Shown here piece by piece: positions 50,753 through 59,395 of a stretch of DNA of 64,000 bases. Below the pieces are notes generated by a model that was given only the letters and a program-made list of their open reading frames with translations, made no database searches and was not told where the DNA came from. The position numbers and the translations under genes were made by a program. This stretch comes from DAOQVR01 sp035341665 (lineage in GTDB: Bacteria; Chloroflexota; Anaerolineae; JAAYZQ01), in NCBI GenBank assembly GCA_035341665.1, contig DAOQVR010000003.1, positions 124,001 through 188,000 on the forward strand. Direction: 5' to 3'. Every line of letters begins with the position of its first letter. The first letter of the stretch is position 1.

Positions 50753-52107
50753 AGTGCCTCAGGCTCCTGTTGTGCAGCAGCGATGGCTTTCTTCTCGTCC
50801 ACCAGCAGGAGCAGGAGCGTTCCCACCGCGATGAAGGCAGCAATGAGCAGGATCGCGAGCCTCAGCCCATCCTGCTCGGCAAACGCGACCTCGACCCCAC
50901 GTGCCTCGTACCAGATGGCAGCCTCGGCCGCCAGCAGTCCAAAGAGCAGGGGCGCGATCACGGAGGATACGCGGCCAAAGGTAGCGAAGAAACCAAAGAA
51001 CTCGGCGCTCTTGCCTGGCGGTGCGAACAAGGCCACCATCGTCCGGCTGACCGACTGTGCCCCTGCCATAGCCAAGCCCGCAACGGCCCCGATGACAAAG
51101 AACTCGGTGACCTGGCCGTGCGCAAAGAAGAGCCAGATGATCACGGCGACCATCAGCACCAAGGAGGAGATCAGGGACAGCTTTACGCCAATTCTGTCGG
51201 CGAGCACACCAAAGACGTACGATCCCAGCACGTTGGCCAGCTGCACGATGATGAAGAACACGAGAATCTGCTGCGTCTGCAAGCCAAAGAGCGTGGCGCC
51301 AATGATGCTGGCAAAGCCCATGACGATCATGATGCCGTCGTTGTACACAAAGAAGGCTAGGATGAACTTCAGGAACTCCTTGAAGCCGCGGGCCGTACGA
51401 AAGGTACTCTGAAGCCGCCTGACGGCAAGGCCGAGGTAGTTCTCACCGGCCGGCAGCTTGTGCCGCGTTGCCTTCTCACGAAGCCAGACGAAGACTGGTA
51501 TCGCGAACAGGACAAAGAAGACGGCCGTCACGATCATGGCGGTCCGAGACACCAGCGCGTTGGCCGTGACCTTCTCGGGCGTCATGATGGAGCCCAGGAT
51601 GCCTTCCAGGGGCATGAGCAGGAGAAGGATCACGATGCCGCCCACGGTGCCGATGGCCCAACCGACTCCCGACACACGTCCCATCTCCTTGGGCGAGGCA
51701 ATCTCAGGCAGCAGTCCATCGTAAAAGATCTGTGCGGCGCGATAACCGATGTCGGCCAGGACGAAGAGAGCAATGCCGGTCACGACCATGCCGGGCTTGA
51801 TGAGGAAGAGGCTGGCGGTGAAGAGGCAGGACATGGCGGTGAAAAAGAGCAGAAAGCGTTTCTTGGAGCCCGCAAAGTCGGCCAGCGTCCCGAGAAAGGG
51901 CCCGCTGAGGAGCACGACGATGGCGGCGATCGTTTCCGCCACGCCCCAGAGCCGGGTTCCCTCCGCACCGCCGACCACCCTGTCCTTGAAGTAGACAGAA
52001 TAGACCGCCAGGTAGACTGCCGAGGCATAGGCCGAGTTCCCGAAGTCGTAGAGATACCAAGCCCACCTCTCTCGCCGAGAGGCGGGTGCCCCTTGTTCTG
52101 CCACCAT
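50749..52107 (-). CDS. UMF1/Atg22-like MFS transporter
   Basis: A 452-residue, 12-helix major facilitator. WAWYLYDFGNSAYASAVY at the start is the UMF1-family hallmark. GPFLGTLADFAGSKKRFLLF is the loop 2-3 motif and IGYRAAQIFYDGLLPEIA follows. Members are thought to export amino acids or peptides; the bacterial substrate is unknown. ATG 52107 has GAGGAGG upstream. It heads a two-gene unit with the acyltransferase. Confidence 0.85.
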   Translation of the reverse strand: MVAEQGAPASRRERWAWYLYDFGNSAYASAVYLAVYSVYFKDRVVGGAEGTRLWGVAETIAAIVVLLSGPFLGTLADFAGSKKRFLLFFTAMSCLFTASLFLIKPGMVVTGIALFVLADIGYRAAQIFYDGLLPEIASPKEMGRVSGVGWAIGTVGGIVILLLLMPLEGILGSIMTPEKVTANALVSRTAMIVTAVFFVLFAIPVFVWLREKATRHKLPAGENYLGLAVRRLQSTFRTARGFKEFLKFILAFFVYNDGIMIVMGFASIIGATLFGLQTQQILVFFIIVQLANVLGSYVFGVLADRIGVKLSLISSLVLMVAVIIWLFFAHGQVTEFFVIGAVAGLAMAGAQSVSRTMVALFAPPGKSAEFFGFFATFGRVSSVIAPLLFGLLAAEAAIWYEARGVEVAFAEQDGLRLAILLIAAFIAVGTLLLLLVDEKKAIAAAQQEPEAL

Positions 52108-52262
52108 GTACGCCCTCCTCGATGATCAGATTGATAGTCGGTACGAATCGACAAGAATAACGGGTCCCGTCCCAATGCAGCGAGGCAGAAGGGTGGGAAC
52201 AGGTTCTATGCCACTACAACACCACATGGGCACAAAAGAGACGCGGTTCACCAGTCGGCTCG

Positions 52263-53387
52263 TCAGGCAAGCGAGACCTGGTACATGCGGTGCCGCTTGT
52301 GGCTCTCGACCCCAAGCGCCTTGTACTCCCGCATGGTTCGCTCATTGGTTTCCTGAACCTGGACCATGTCGGCGTGGTCGAACTGGGGGTGGTCCGCCAA
52401 GGTATGGTAGAGAGCGCTGTAAAGCAGAGCTGTGCCGCCCAGCCCACGGTACGCCTCGCGAATGCCGATGCTGTTCAGGTTGAGCCACCGTGTGCGCTTG
52501 AACTCGCGCTTCAGGTGAATCCAGCCGGTGGGCCAGAGCCGCCCGCCACAGCGCTTGATCGCCGCCGAGAGGTCGGGAAAGGCGATGACGAAGCCGACCA
52601 TCTCCTCGCCGCGCATCAGGAGCGAGATGAGGCTCGGATCGGCGATGGCCAGTATCCGGTCGCCAATCATCTGGCCTTCCGCCTCGCTCATGGGCGTGTA
52701 GCCCTGTACTTCGACGAATGCTTCGTTGTAGACCTGCACAACACGTGGGACCATTGCGCGCAGCTCGTCCTTGGTCCGGAAGGACTGGGATCGGAAGCCA
52801 CGCCGGGCCTTCAGCTTCTCTGCGCCTTCGAGGTATCGCTCCGGAAAGTGAAACTGGCGGTCCATCCGAAAGGAGTAGAAGTCGAACTTTTTCGCCAGGC
52901 CGGCGGCTTCGATGAGCGCGCCATAGTAGGGATAGTTGAATGGCACGCCCATAGAGGGCATGTGCTCAAAACCCTCCACAAGTACCCCTTGGCCCTCGAT
53001 ATGGGAAAAGCCCTTGGGCCCCCAGAGGCAGTCGAGGCCACGCTTCCGTGCCCAGTCTCCGGCAGCATCAAAGAGCGAACCCGCTACGGCCCGATCGTCC
53101 ACCGAGTCAAAGAGGTAAAAGAAGGCGGTGTGCGCAGCGTGGTAGGCATTGTAGTGTGCGTTGTCCAACACCGCAATCCGCCCGACGGCCTCCTCTCCGT
53201 CCAGTGCCAGGAAGAAGGCAGCTTGGGAGTGCTCATAGAAGGGGTGCCGCTTCGGATCCAGCTGGGCGCGGGCCTCCGGCGCCAGTGGCGGCACCCAGAG
53301 GGGATGATCCCGGTAGAGGTCAAACGGCACTGCCATGAAGCGCTGGACTTGGCGCCGGTCAGACAGATTCACTTGCTGGATGCGCAT
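52263..53387 (-). CDS. GNAT-like N-acyltransferase family protein
   Basis: A 374-residue protein. FMAVPFDLYRDHPLWVPPL and FLALDGEEAVGRIAVLDNAHY resemble the first half of a GNAT fold. CLWGPKGFSHIEGQGVLVEG and VQVYNEAFVEVQGYTPMS fit a family of long acetyltransferase-like proteins common in Chloroflexota and Bacteroidota. The acceptor is not known. ATG 53387 has GAGGAG eight nt upstream; the frame beyond that (to 53594) covers the promoter region. Confidence 0.65.
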   Translation of the reverse strand: MRIQQVNLSDRRQVQRFMAVPFDLYRDHPLWVPPLAPEARAQLDPKRHPFYEHSQAAFFLALDGEEAVGRIAVLDNAHYNAYHAAHTAFFYLFDSVDDRAVAGSLFDAAGDWARKRGLDCLWGPKGFSHIEGQGVLVEGFEHMPSMGVPFNYPYYGALIEAAGLAKKFDFYSFRMDRQFHFPERYLEGAEKLKARRGFRSQSFRTKDELRAMVPRVVQVYNEAFVEVQGYTPMSEAEGQMIGDRILAIADPSLISLLMRGEEMVGFVIAFPDLSAAIKRCGGRLWPTGWIHLKREFKRTRWLNLNSIGIREAYRGLGGTALLYSALYHTLADHPQFDHADMVQVQETNERTMREYKALGVESHKRHRMYQVSLA

Positions 53388-53503
53388 CGACGAGCTCCTC
53401 GGTTCCGGCAGCATCCTCGGTTGCCCCCTGCGACGTCCGGAGGCAGGAGCTGCTCGGTGCTCACTCGGCAGGCGAGGACCCCCTTGCCGGCCGGGAGCAA
53501 GTA

Positions 53504-53532
53504 ATCCTACCACGGCAAAGGGACAGGCGCAA
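53504..53532 (-). promoter_or_regulatory. Promoter of the GNAT-like gene
   Basis: Minus strand: TTGCGC (53532-53527), a 17-nt spacer and TAGGAT (53509-53504). A weaker plus-strand pair (TTGCCT near 53560, TAAAAC near 53583) could drive the divergent L,D-transpeptidase gene. Confidence 0.45.
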
Positions 53533-53605
53533 GCAGATGACGGATCGGTGTACCCAACTTGCCTACCAACCCGGCGTATGGTAAAACAGGTCAAAATCGC
53601 GAAAG

Positions 53606-54577
53606 ATGCGTACAGTTATGAGTGAAGGCGTTGCACCGCCCGCGCGCGGAGAGGAGATCGAGGCGCTTCTGCAGCGAGCTGCAGCGACCGCCGACCCACA
53701 GGAAGCACTGGCCTTCTTGGCGCAGGCGCTCACCCTGGACTCGCGCAACGAGCGCGCCAGGGAGGCGCTCCGCCGCCGGCGACGGGAGATCAGCGACAGA
53801 GCTGCCGGCGTTTCGGCGATGCCTGCGCTGGCGGCACCGCCCGAGATCTCAGGCGCGCACGGGAAGGGCGCTGCCGAGGTCAGCCCTCAACCTGGCCCCG
53901 ACGGTGGTAGCACCCCCAGGAAGCGCATACCGGCTGCCTGGTTGTTGATCGGGCTGGTACCGTTGATCCTCGCCTACAGCGTGCTGTTTGCGCTGGTGGC
54001 AGGCGTTCCGGCCCGGGTGGCCGCATTCCTTGCTACCGACACACCCACCCCCACCGCCACCCACACAGCCACCCCCACGTGCACGCCGACACGCACACCC
54101 ACTTCCACCCCGACACCCACCCATACGCCTACACCCACCATGACTCCCACAAACACGCCCGCTCCCACCCTCACGCCCACGCGGACGGTGAGCCCGACCT
54201 CCATCCCGGAAGACAAGAGCGAGAGCGGAAAATGGATCGAGGTTGACCTGTCCGAACAGAGGCTGCATGCGCATGAGGGGCAGTCGACCGTCCTGACGGC
54301 CGTAGTCTCCACAGGCATCTCCGTCTACCCGACGCGGACGGGGCGCTTCCGCATCTATGCCAAGTACCAGTCGACGCCAATGAGCGGGCCCGGATACTAC
54401 TTGCCCGGAGTGCCATGGACCATGTTCTACTCGGGCAACTATGCCATTCACGGCACGTACTGGCACAACAACTTTGGCAGGCCGATGAGCCATGGATGCG
54501 TCAACATGAAGACAAGCGAGGCCAAGTGGCTCTTCCAGTGGGCGCCCAAAGGCACCCTCGTGGTCATCCACAAGTAG
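53606..54577 (+). CDS. Membrane-anchored L,D-transpeptidase (YkuD)
   Basis: A 323-residue protein. The N-terminal ~100 residues include a short helical repeat (EALAFLAQALTLDSRNERAR) and are predicted to stay in the cytoplasm. One membrane helix (WLLIGLVPLILAYSVLFALV) follows near residue 112. A TPT-rich linker of about 55 residues leads to the YkuD domain (residues ~210-323) with IHGTYWHNNFGRPMSHGCVN; Cys298 is the nucleophile. It would crosslink or modify cell-wall peptides. The linker is of the same type as in the TlpA lipoprotein at 12537. Confidence 0.87.
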   Translation: MRTVMSEGVAPPARGEEIEALLQRAAATADPQEALAFLAQALTLDSRNERAREALRRRRREISDRAAGVSAMPALAAPPEISGAHGKGAAEVSPQPGPDGGSTPRKRIPAAWLLIGLVPLILAYSVLFALVAGVPARVAAFLATDTPTPTATHTATPTCTPTRTPTSTPTPTHTPTPTMTPTNTPAPTLTPTRTVSPTSIPEDKSESGKWIEVDLSEQRLHAHEGQSTVLTAVVSTGISVYPTRTGRFRIYAKYQSTPMSGPGYYLPGVPWTMFYSGNYAIHGTYWHNNFGRPMSHGCVNMKTSEAKWLFQWAPKGTLVVIHK

Positions 54578-54589
54578 GGAGGCACAGCA

Positions 54590-54922
54590 ATGATCACCCC
54601 CGCGGGGAGGGAGTGCCGCTACTACTACGCCGACTACTTCCGGGGCAGGGAGACCAAGGAGTGCCGCCTGGTCGGCCGGAGCCGGCAATCAGGGGCCTGG
54701 ACGCCTGTGCTGTGCCGGTCGTGTCCGGTGCCGAGCATCCTCGCCGCGAATGCTTGTCCGAACCTGGTGCTTGAGGCCAGGGTGGTGAGAGGGCTCCTCG
54801 GTCTGACACGGAAGGTCCGCGTGCTTGCAGTCTGCTCGAAGCACCTGGTCGACGTCAAACGCCCGCATGTCGGGTGCGGGCACTGCAACGAGGAGCGGCA
54901 AGGGGCCGAGCTTCTCAGGTAG
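54590..54922 (+). CDS. Small Cys-rich protein, possible zinc-binding
   Basis: A 110-residue protein with about ten cysteines, including CRSCP, CPNL and a C-terminal GCGHCNEE. Cys pairs could form one or two zinc knuckles. GGGAGG precedes ATG 54590, 12 nt after the L,D-transpeptidase stop, so it is co-transcribed with that gene. I do not recognise the family. Confidence 0.6.
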   Translation: MITPAGRECRYYYADYFRGRETKECRLVGRSRQSGAWTPVLCRSCPVPSILAANACPNLVLEARVVRGLLGLTRKVRVLAVCSKHLVDVKRPHVGCGHCNEERQGAELLR

Positions 54923-54949
54923 CCGGCAGACGACCCCAGGCGTGCCTGC

Positions 54950-56062
54950 CTATTGGCAGACCAGGCGGTCGCTCAGGGCGCGTACGTCCGCAAGGCAAGC
55001 ATCGTAGCCAGGCGCCATATACCGCCAATCAAAGTGCTCGGCAAAGGCCGGCATCCTGCCGGAACGGAGCGCGGTCACCCCCAGGATTGCCTGTCTGAGC
55101 TGTGATACCAGCGCCTCGTGCGTATCATAGAGGCAGGTCGCATGCAGCTCCTCGGGCAAGAGTTCCGGGTAAGAGAGGCGGCGGGGAAGGATGGGGAAGC
55201 ATCCGCAGTAGCAGGCTTCGACAACGGCCGCGCCAAAGAACTCGTGGATGGCCGTGCTCACGACGATGTCCGAACGCCAGAGCCAGCCAGCGTAGTTCGC
55301 AGGGTCCTGCACATACCCAAAGTGAAGGATGCGGTCGCCCAATAGTTGGCGCGCTTGCAGGAACTCGCCAGGCAGGTTGCGGAAGCTTTCCCCCAGCAGT
55401 ACGAGACCAAAGTCGAGGCCTTCGCCGGCGAGCGCATAGATCGCACGAAAGAAGGCCGGCGGGTCTTTGTCGTACTCCCAGCGATGGTTCCAGAGAATTG
55501 TCGGCCTCCCGGTGTTGGGCTCGGGCGGGCGCCCCGCATCAAGGCGCGCCAGGTCGAGTCCGAGGGCAAGAACCCGGGCCCTGGCGCGCAGCGCTTCGAC
55601 AACCCATAGCTCGTTGTAGTCGGGGAAGTGCTTGAGGAGGCGAGGTAGCTCGGAAAAGAACTCGTCCCGGTGAAAGTTTGAGTTGAAGAAGAGCGCATCG
55701 GCTCGCAGAGCGCTCGCCAGGTTGATGAAGCCATAGTGCAGATCGCGCTTCTCACCGGGGGGCATGGGATAGGTTAGCTGGTTCTCGTGAAAAAAGAGCG
55801 CCACGGGCACGCGGGCGAGCTGCGGCCCGGAGAGGGCGAGAAAGACAGGCAGGTTCAGCATGTCGGAGGCAAGGAGGAGGTCCGGCTCGCCAAGGGAGGC
55901 GGCCCTTCGCGCAAGAGTGATGGACCCGCCCTGCATGCGCCACTTCCAGAAGCGCCCGGGAAGGGACAGAAGCCGGACCTGATGGCGGCTGTGCGCCCGG
56001 TAGCCCTCTGCCCAAGCCTGGTGAGAGCCGGTCAGGTAGGGCTCAATGAGCCAGATCTTCAT
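54950..56062 (-). CDS. DUF3524 glycosyltransferase, QTMAN/GTDC1-like
   Basis: A 370-residue GT-B-like glycosyltransferase. IWLIEPYLTGSHQAWAEGY at the start, FHENQLTYPMPPGEKRDLHY, FFNSNFHRDEFF and ILWNHRWEYDKDP are landmarks shared with the DUF3524/GTDC1 family. The animal member (QTMAN) adds mannose to queuosine in the anticodon of tRNA-Asp. HEFFGAAVVEACYCGCFPIL is the sugar-nucleotide-binding region. Whether the bacterial protein acts on tRNA-bound queuosine or on another cyclitol is not known. No queuosine gene is next to it. A 9-bp hairpin ends 9 nt before its ATG, where a Shine-Dalgarno would be expected. Confidence 0.75.
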   Translation of the reverse strand: MKIWLIEPYLTGSHQAWAEGYRAHSRHQVRLLSLPGRFWKWRMQGGSITLARRAASLGEPDLLLASDMLNLPVFLALSGPQLARVPVALFFHENQLTYPMPPGEKRDLHYGFINLASALRADALFFNSNFHRDEFFSELPRLLKHFPDYNELWVVEALRARARVLALGLDLARLDAGRPPEPNTGRPTILWNHRWEYDKDPPAFFRAIYALAGEGLDFGLVLLGESFRNLPGEFLQARQLLGDRILHFGYVQDPANYAGWLWRSDIVVSTAIHEFFGAAVVEACYCGCFPILPRRLSYPELLPEELHATCLYDTHEALVSQLRQAILGVTALRSGRMPAFAEHFDWRYMAPGYDACLADVRALSDRLVCQ

Positions 56063-56071
56063 GGGAGTGAA

Positions 56072-56093
56072 GGGCGACCCAGATGGGTCGCCC
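56072..56093 (-). terminator. Terminator-like hairpin between the TldE and QTMAN-like genes
   Basis: A 9-bp perfect stem (56072-56080 with 56085-56093) with a 4-nt loop. It follows the TldE stop by 12 nt and precedes the next ATG by 9 nt, so it may both end the TldDE transcript and limit translation of the next gene. Confidence 0.5.
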
Positions 56094-56105
56094 CAAAGGC
56101 AGCGG

Positions 56106-57467
56106 CTAGAACTCGGTCGCCCCGGTGAAGCGGAACTGGTGAACCTTGAGCGCAGGCACGCTATCGCAGGTCATGCCGCCCATGCCGGTGAGCAGCCGGG
56201 TGGCGCGACTGATGCCGTCCAGGCTGTTGAGCGATTCCAGATAGCTCTGCGTGAAGCGCAGGTTCTTGACGGGGTAGGCGACTTCGCCATTCTCGACCAG
56301 GAAGGTCCCATCGCGGGTCATGCCGGTGATCACCACGCGCACCGGATCCACGGGCCGGGTGTAGTGGAACCGCGTGACGTAGATGCCCCGCTGCGTGCCC
56401 CGGATCATCTCTTCGATCGACGTGTCGCCGCCGGCGAAGAAGAGGTTCAGGGGCATCGGTCCCATCGGGTTGGGTGCAGGCAGGGCATGCCCGGTGGAGT
56501 GCCTTGACTCCTTGCCCGCGCTGTAGGAGTCGTAGACCACGGCGCGGGCCACCCCCGCTTCGATCAGGTCCACCCTCTGCTTGGGTACCCCTTCAAAGTC
56601 GAACGGAAAGGGCACCCCCTCGCTGCTCAGGCCATCGTCCCAAATGGAGACCCTGCGATCGACAATCTGCTGCCCGAGCTTGCCGACCATGAAACTGCGC
56701 CCCTCCTGGTACGCTACCGCGCCAAACCCGGTCCAGGTCATCATGTGGAGGAAATCCTGGACGGCGTAGGGCTCCAGGATGACGGTGTACTCGCCAGGCT
56801 CCAGAGGCTTGGGGTTGCGGCTCTTCATGCACTTGGTTACTGCTTCCCGTCCAATAGCCTCAAAGTCGAGGGTTCGCACGTCCATCGAGAAGGCGGATGC
56901 GTAGCCGGCACTCGTGTCGCTCATGATGACGGTGTTGACGTCGGCTTGAGTGGTCCGGTGGTAGGCAGACACGCCGAGCGAGTTGGCAATCCCGAACTCA
57001 AGAGAGGCTGTGGTGAGGGCACCTGATGCGACGACCCCGGCATCGCGAGCGAGAAGGCATATCGCACCTGCACCTCGGGCGCGCGTTTCCGGCGAGCAGC
57101 CGGCGGTCGCCTCACTGTAGGAGGCAACCTCGGTAATGGGCTGGGGAGCCGGCAGCGAATGGAAGTCGGGGTTGGGCGGCTGGAGGCGGGCGATGGACAG
57201 GGCGGCCTCCAGCGTTCGGCAGAGGGCCGCCTCCTCGACGTTGTTGGTGGAGGCGACGCCGATCTTGGCGCCGGAGCCAGACGGGTCCTTCAGCACGACA
57301 CGGATTCTGACTTCGGCATCCGTTTCGGCAACGTTTTGGTGAATGGTGGAGTTGGCAAAGCGGGTCAGCGCGGAATCGGAGGCCGAGACCATCACTTCCG
57401 TCTGGTCAGCCATCGACCGAGCCAGTATGAGCTCCGCGATTTGCTTGATTCGTTCTTGTCCTAGCAT
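56106..57467 (-). CDS. pmbA: TldE/PmbA-family metallopeptidase subunit
   Basis: A 453-residue TldE-type protein. It lacks the HExxxH motif, as TldE subunits do, and has the family C-terminal motifs FFAGGDTSIEEMIRGTQRGI, YVTRFHYTRPVDP and TGMTRDGTFLVENGEV. With TldD it forms a heterodimeric protease that trims unfolded or modified peptides such as microcin precursors. ATG 57467 has AAGGA seven nt upstream; the frame to 57653 overlaps TldD and is discarded. Confidence 0.87.
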   Translation of the reverse strand: MLGQERIKQIAELILARSMADQTEVMVSASDSALTRFANSTIHQNVAETDAEVRIRVVLKDPSGSGAKIGVASTNNVEEAALCRTLEAALSIARLQPPNPDFHSLPAPQPITEVASYSEATAGCSPETRARGAGAICLLARDAGVVASGALTTASLEFGIANSLGVSAYHRTTQADVNTVIMSDTSAGYASAFSMDVRTLDFEAIGREAVTKCMKSRNPKPLEPGEYTVILEPYAVQDFLHMMTWTGFGAVAYQEGRSFMVGKLGQQIVDRRVSIWDDGLSSEGVPFPFDFEGVPKQRVDLIEAGVARAVVYDSYSAGKESRHSTGHALPAPNPMGPMPLNLFFAGGDTSIEEMIRGTQRGIYVTRFHYTRPVDPVRVVITGMTRDGTFLVENGEVAYPVKNLRFTQSYLESLNSLDGISRATRLLTGMGGMTCDSVPALKVHQFRFTGATEF

Positions 57468-57513
57468 GGATCTATCCTTCGTGAGTGGAGTGGGCCGCCA
57501 CCTTGGTGGGCCC

Positions 57514-58986
57514 CTATTTGAGCACGCCGACCTGGACGTCGCGGAAGCGAGCCGGCGCTGCCCCGTGGCCGGTATGAGCCGTCTGGCCGGGCTGGCCCTT
57601 GCCGCAGTTGGGTGTGCCCCACACCCGCCAGTGCGTGGGGCCGCAGACCGCATCGCAGCTTCCCCAGAAGCGGGGTGTCATCCCGGTGTAGGTGGCGTTC
57701 TTTAGCATGCGGCCCATCTTGCCGTTCTTGATCTCGTAGGCGATCTCAGTGCCGAACTGAAAGTTCAGCCGCTTGTCGTCGATGCTCCAGCTCTTGTTGA
57801 GCTCCATGTAGATTCCGTCGTCGGTATCGGCTACGAGATCATCAAAGCTCCAGGACCCCGGCTCGAGGTTGACGTTCGTCATCCGGATAATCGGAATGCG
57901 GTTCCAACCATCCGCACGCATGGCCCCGCCTGAAGTCTCGGGAGCGCCGGGACCCACAATCTCGCGGAGCTGCTGTGCAGTCTCGCGAGATGTCAGGTAG
58001 CCGCAGAAGAGACCTTCTCGAACGATCGGCACGCACTGGGCCGGCACGCCCTCATCATCCCAGCCGAAGGTGCCCAGCCCCCCTGGGAGCGTGGCATCGG
58101 CTGTGAGGTTAACGGCGGCCGAGCCGTAGCGGAATGTGCCGTACTTCTCGGGGGTCAGGAAGCTCGTGCCCGCGTAGCTTGCCTCGGTGCCAAAGACGCG
58201 GTCCAGCTCGATGGGATGGCCGCACGACTCGTGTATCTGAAGCGCAAGCTGTGTAGGGCCCAGGATCAGGGTGGTGACGCCGCTGGGGCAGGGATCGGCG
58301 CTCAGCAGGGCAACCGCTTCCTCACCGATGCGAGCGGCATTGCCGGGCAGATCCATGGCGAGGATGCCCTCCCAGCCCTCCGACCTTTGGTCGCGACCGA
58401 AGGAGTTCGGGAAGGAGCGTTTCTGGACTTCGCCGCGCTGCCGATCGACGGCGATGGCTTCGATGCCGCCGCCCGATTCGGTCTTGGTCTGCTCCAGATA
58501 AGCTCCCTCGCTGTTGGCAAAGGTCTTGTCCTCGCGCCAGAAAGCGAGCGATGAGGAGGCCACGCGCACACCAGGACTCGATCGGAGACCCTGGTTGGCC
58601 TGGAGAAGGAGAGCGATCTTGTCATCTAGTGAGACTTTCCAGGGATCGATCTGCACCGGCGTCCGGTAGGTGCCGGTGCTTATGACCGGCGGGCCAAGGC
58701 GCACGTCGCGCACCTTGAAGAGGGTGCTGGCGCGCGCGATCTTGACTGCCTGAGCAGTCACCCGGTCCACCTCCTGCGGTGACAGGGTCGAGGAGCTGGC
58801 GAAGCCCCACGCACCGTCGACTACCACACGCACGCCAAAGCCCTGGCTCTCATCGTCCGATAGAGCCTCCACGACGCCGTTCTTGACGGTGATCTGCTGT
58901 GTCAGGCGGCGAACGACGCGAACGTCCGCGTAGCTGGCGCCCTGCGCCTGTGCCAGGTTCAGGGCACGGTCTGTGAATGTCCTCAA
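57514..58986 (-). CDS. tldD: TldD-family zinc metallopeptidase subunit
   Basis: A 490-residue catalytic subunit. The zinc site is HESCGHP (HExxxH). TSFLTPEKYGTFRYGS, GTFGWDDEGVPAQCVPI and TPNCGKGQPGQ are typical of the group. The start is TTG 58986, backed by a strong AGGAGG six nt upstream. It is followed 46 nt later by the TldE subunit gene. A PAS-domain protein and a beta-hydroxyacid dehydrogenase lie upstream on the same strand. Confidence 0.9.
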   Translation of the reverse strand: MRTFTDRALNLAQAQGASYADVRVVRRLTQQITVKNGVVEALSDDESQGFGVRVVVDGAWGFASSSTLSPQEVDRVTAQAVKIARASTLFKVRDVRLGPPVISTGTYRTPVQIDPWKVSLDDKIALLLQANQGLRSSPGVRVASSSLAFWREDKTFANSEGAYLEQTKTESGGGIEAIAVDRQRGEVQKRSFPNSFGRDQRSEGWEGILAMDLPGNAARIGEEAVALLSADPCPSGVTTLILGPTQLALQIHESCGHPIELDRVFGTEASYAGTSFLTPEKYGTFRYGSAAVNLTADATLPGGLGTFGWDDEGVPAQCVPIVREGLFCGYLTSRETAQQLREIVGPGAPETSGGAMRADGWNRIPIIRMTNVNLEPGSWSFDDLVADTDDGIYMELNKSWSIDDKRLNFQFGTEIAYEIKNGKMGRMLKNATYTGMTPRFWGSCDAVCGPTHWRVWGTPNCGKGQPGQTAHTGHGAAPARFRDVQVGVLK

Positions 58987-59044
58987 TGATCCCTCCTATT
59001 CTGTTGGCTGCGGCAGCCGCAACACATACGACATGGACATCTGC

Positions 59045-59395
59045 CTACCCTGCCGCGACCGGCGGGGTGTGTGCCGCTTTCGGCTCGTAGCGCTCGTAGT
59101 AGCCCACCAGAGCGCCGCCCGGGCCGCGAATCGCCCGCATGAAGATGCGCGTCTTCTCCCCATCGGTAATCAGCTGTTCTTCGAGGCCGTCGTGCATGGC
59201 CTTCCAGATATCACGGATCATCTTCTGCGACTGCGCGTTGTGACACGCAAGAAGGGAGGTGCCCAAGAGGCCGGCACCCTCCGTGTAGTGGGCAACGGCC
59301 GCCCGATTCATGTAGCAGATAATGTGGTCGGGGTCCGCCACCAAGATGGGATCCCTCAGGCTGTCGAGGATAGCAGCGTAGAACTCTGCGGTCAT
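59045..59395 (-). CDS. Single PAS-domain protein
   Basis: A 116-residue protein that is almost wholly one PAS domain: AAILDSLRDPILVADPDHII, CYMNRAAVAHY and GALVGYYERYEP. LLACHNAQSQKMIRDIW resembles the haem- or metal-associated PAS of DUF438-type proteins. It has no output domain, so it must act through a partner. ATG 59395 overlaps the upstream dehydrogenase stop (ATGA), with GGAGGAGAG before it. Confidence 0.8.
   Translation of the reverse strand: MTAEFYAAILDSLRDPILVADPDHIICYMNRAAVAHYTEGAGLLGTSLLACHNAQSQKMIRDIWKAMHDGLEEQLITDGEKTRIFMRAIRGPGGALVGYYERYEPKAAHTPPVAAG

Noticed and set aside
53974..54318. Val/Gly-rich minus-strand frame opposite the L,D-transpeptidase linker
   Set aside because: Same artefact: the reverse complement of TPT repeats reads as VGVGV.
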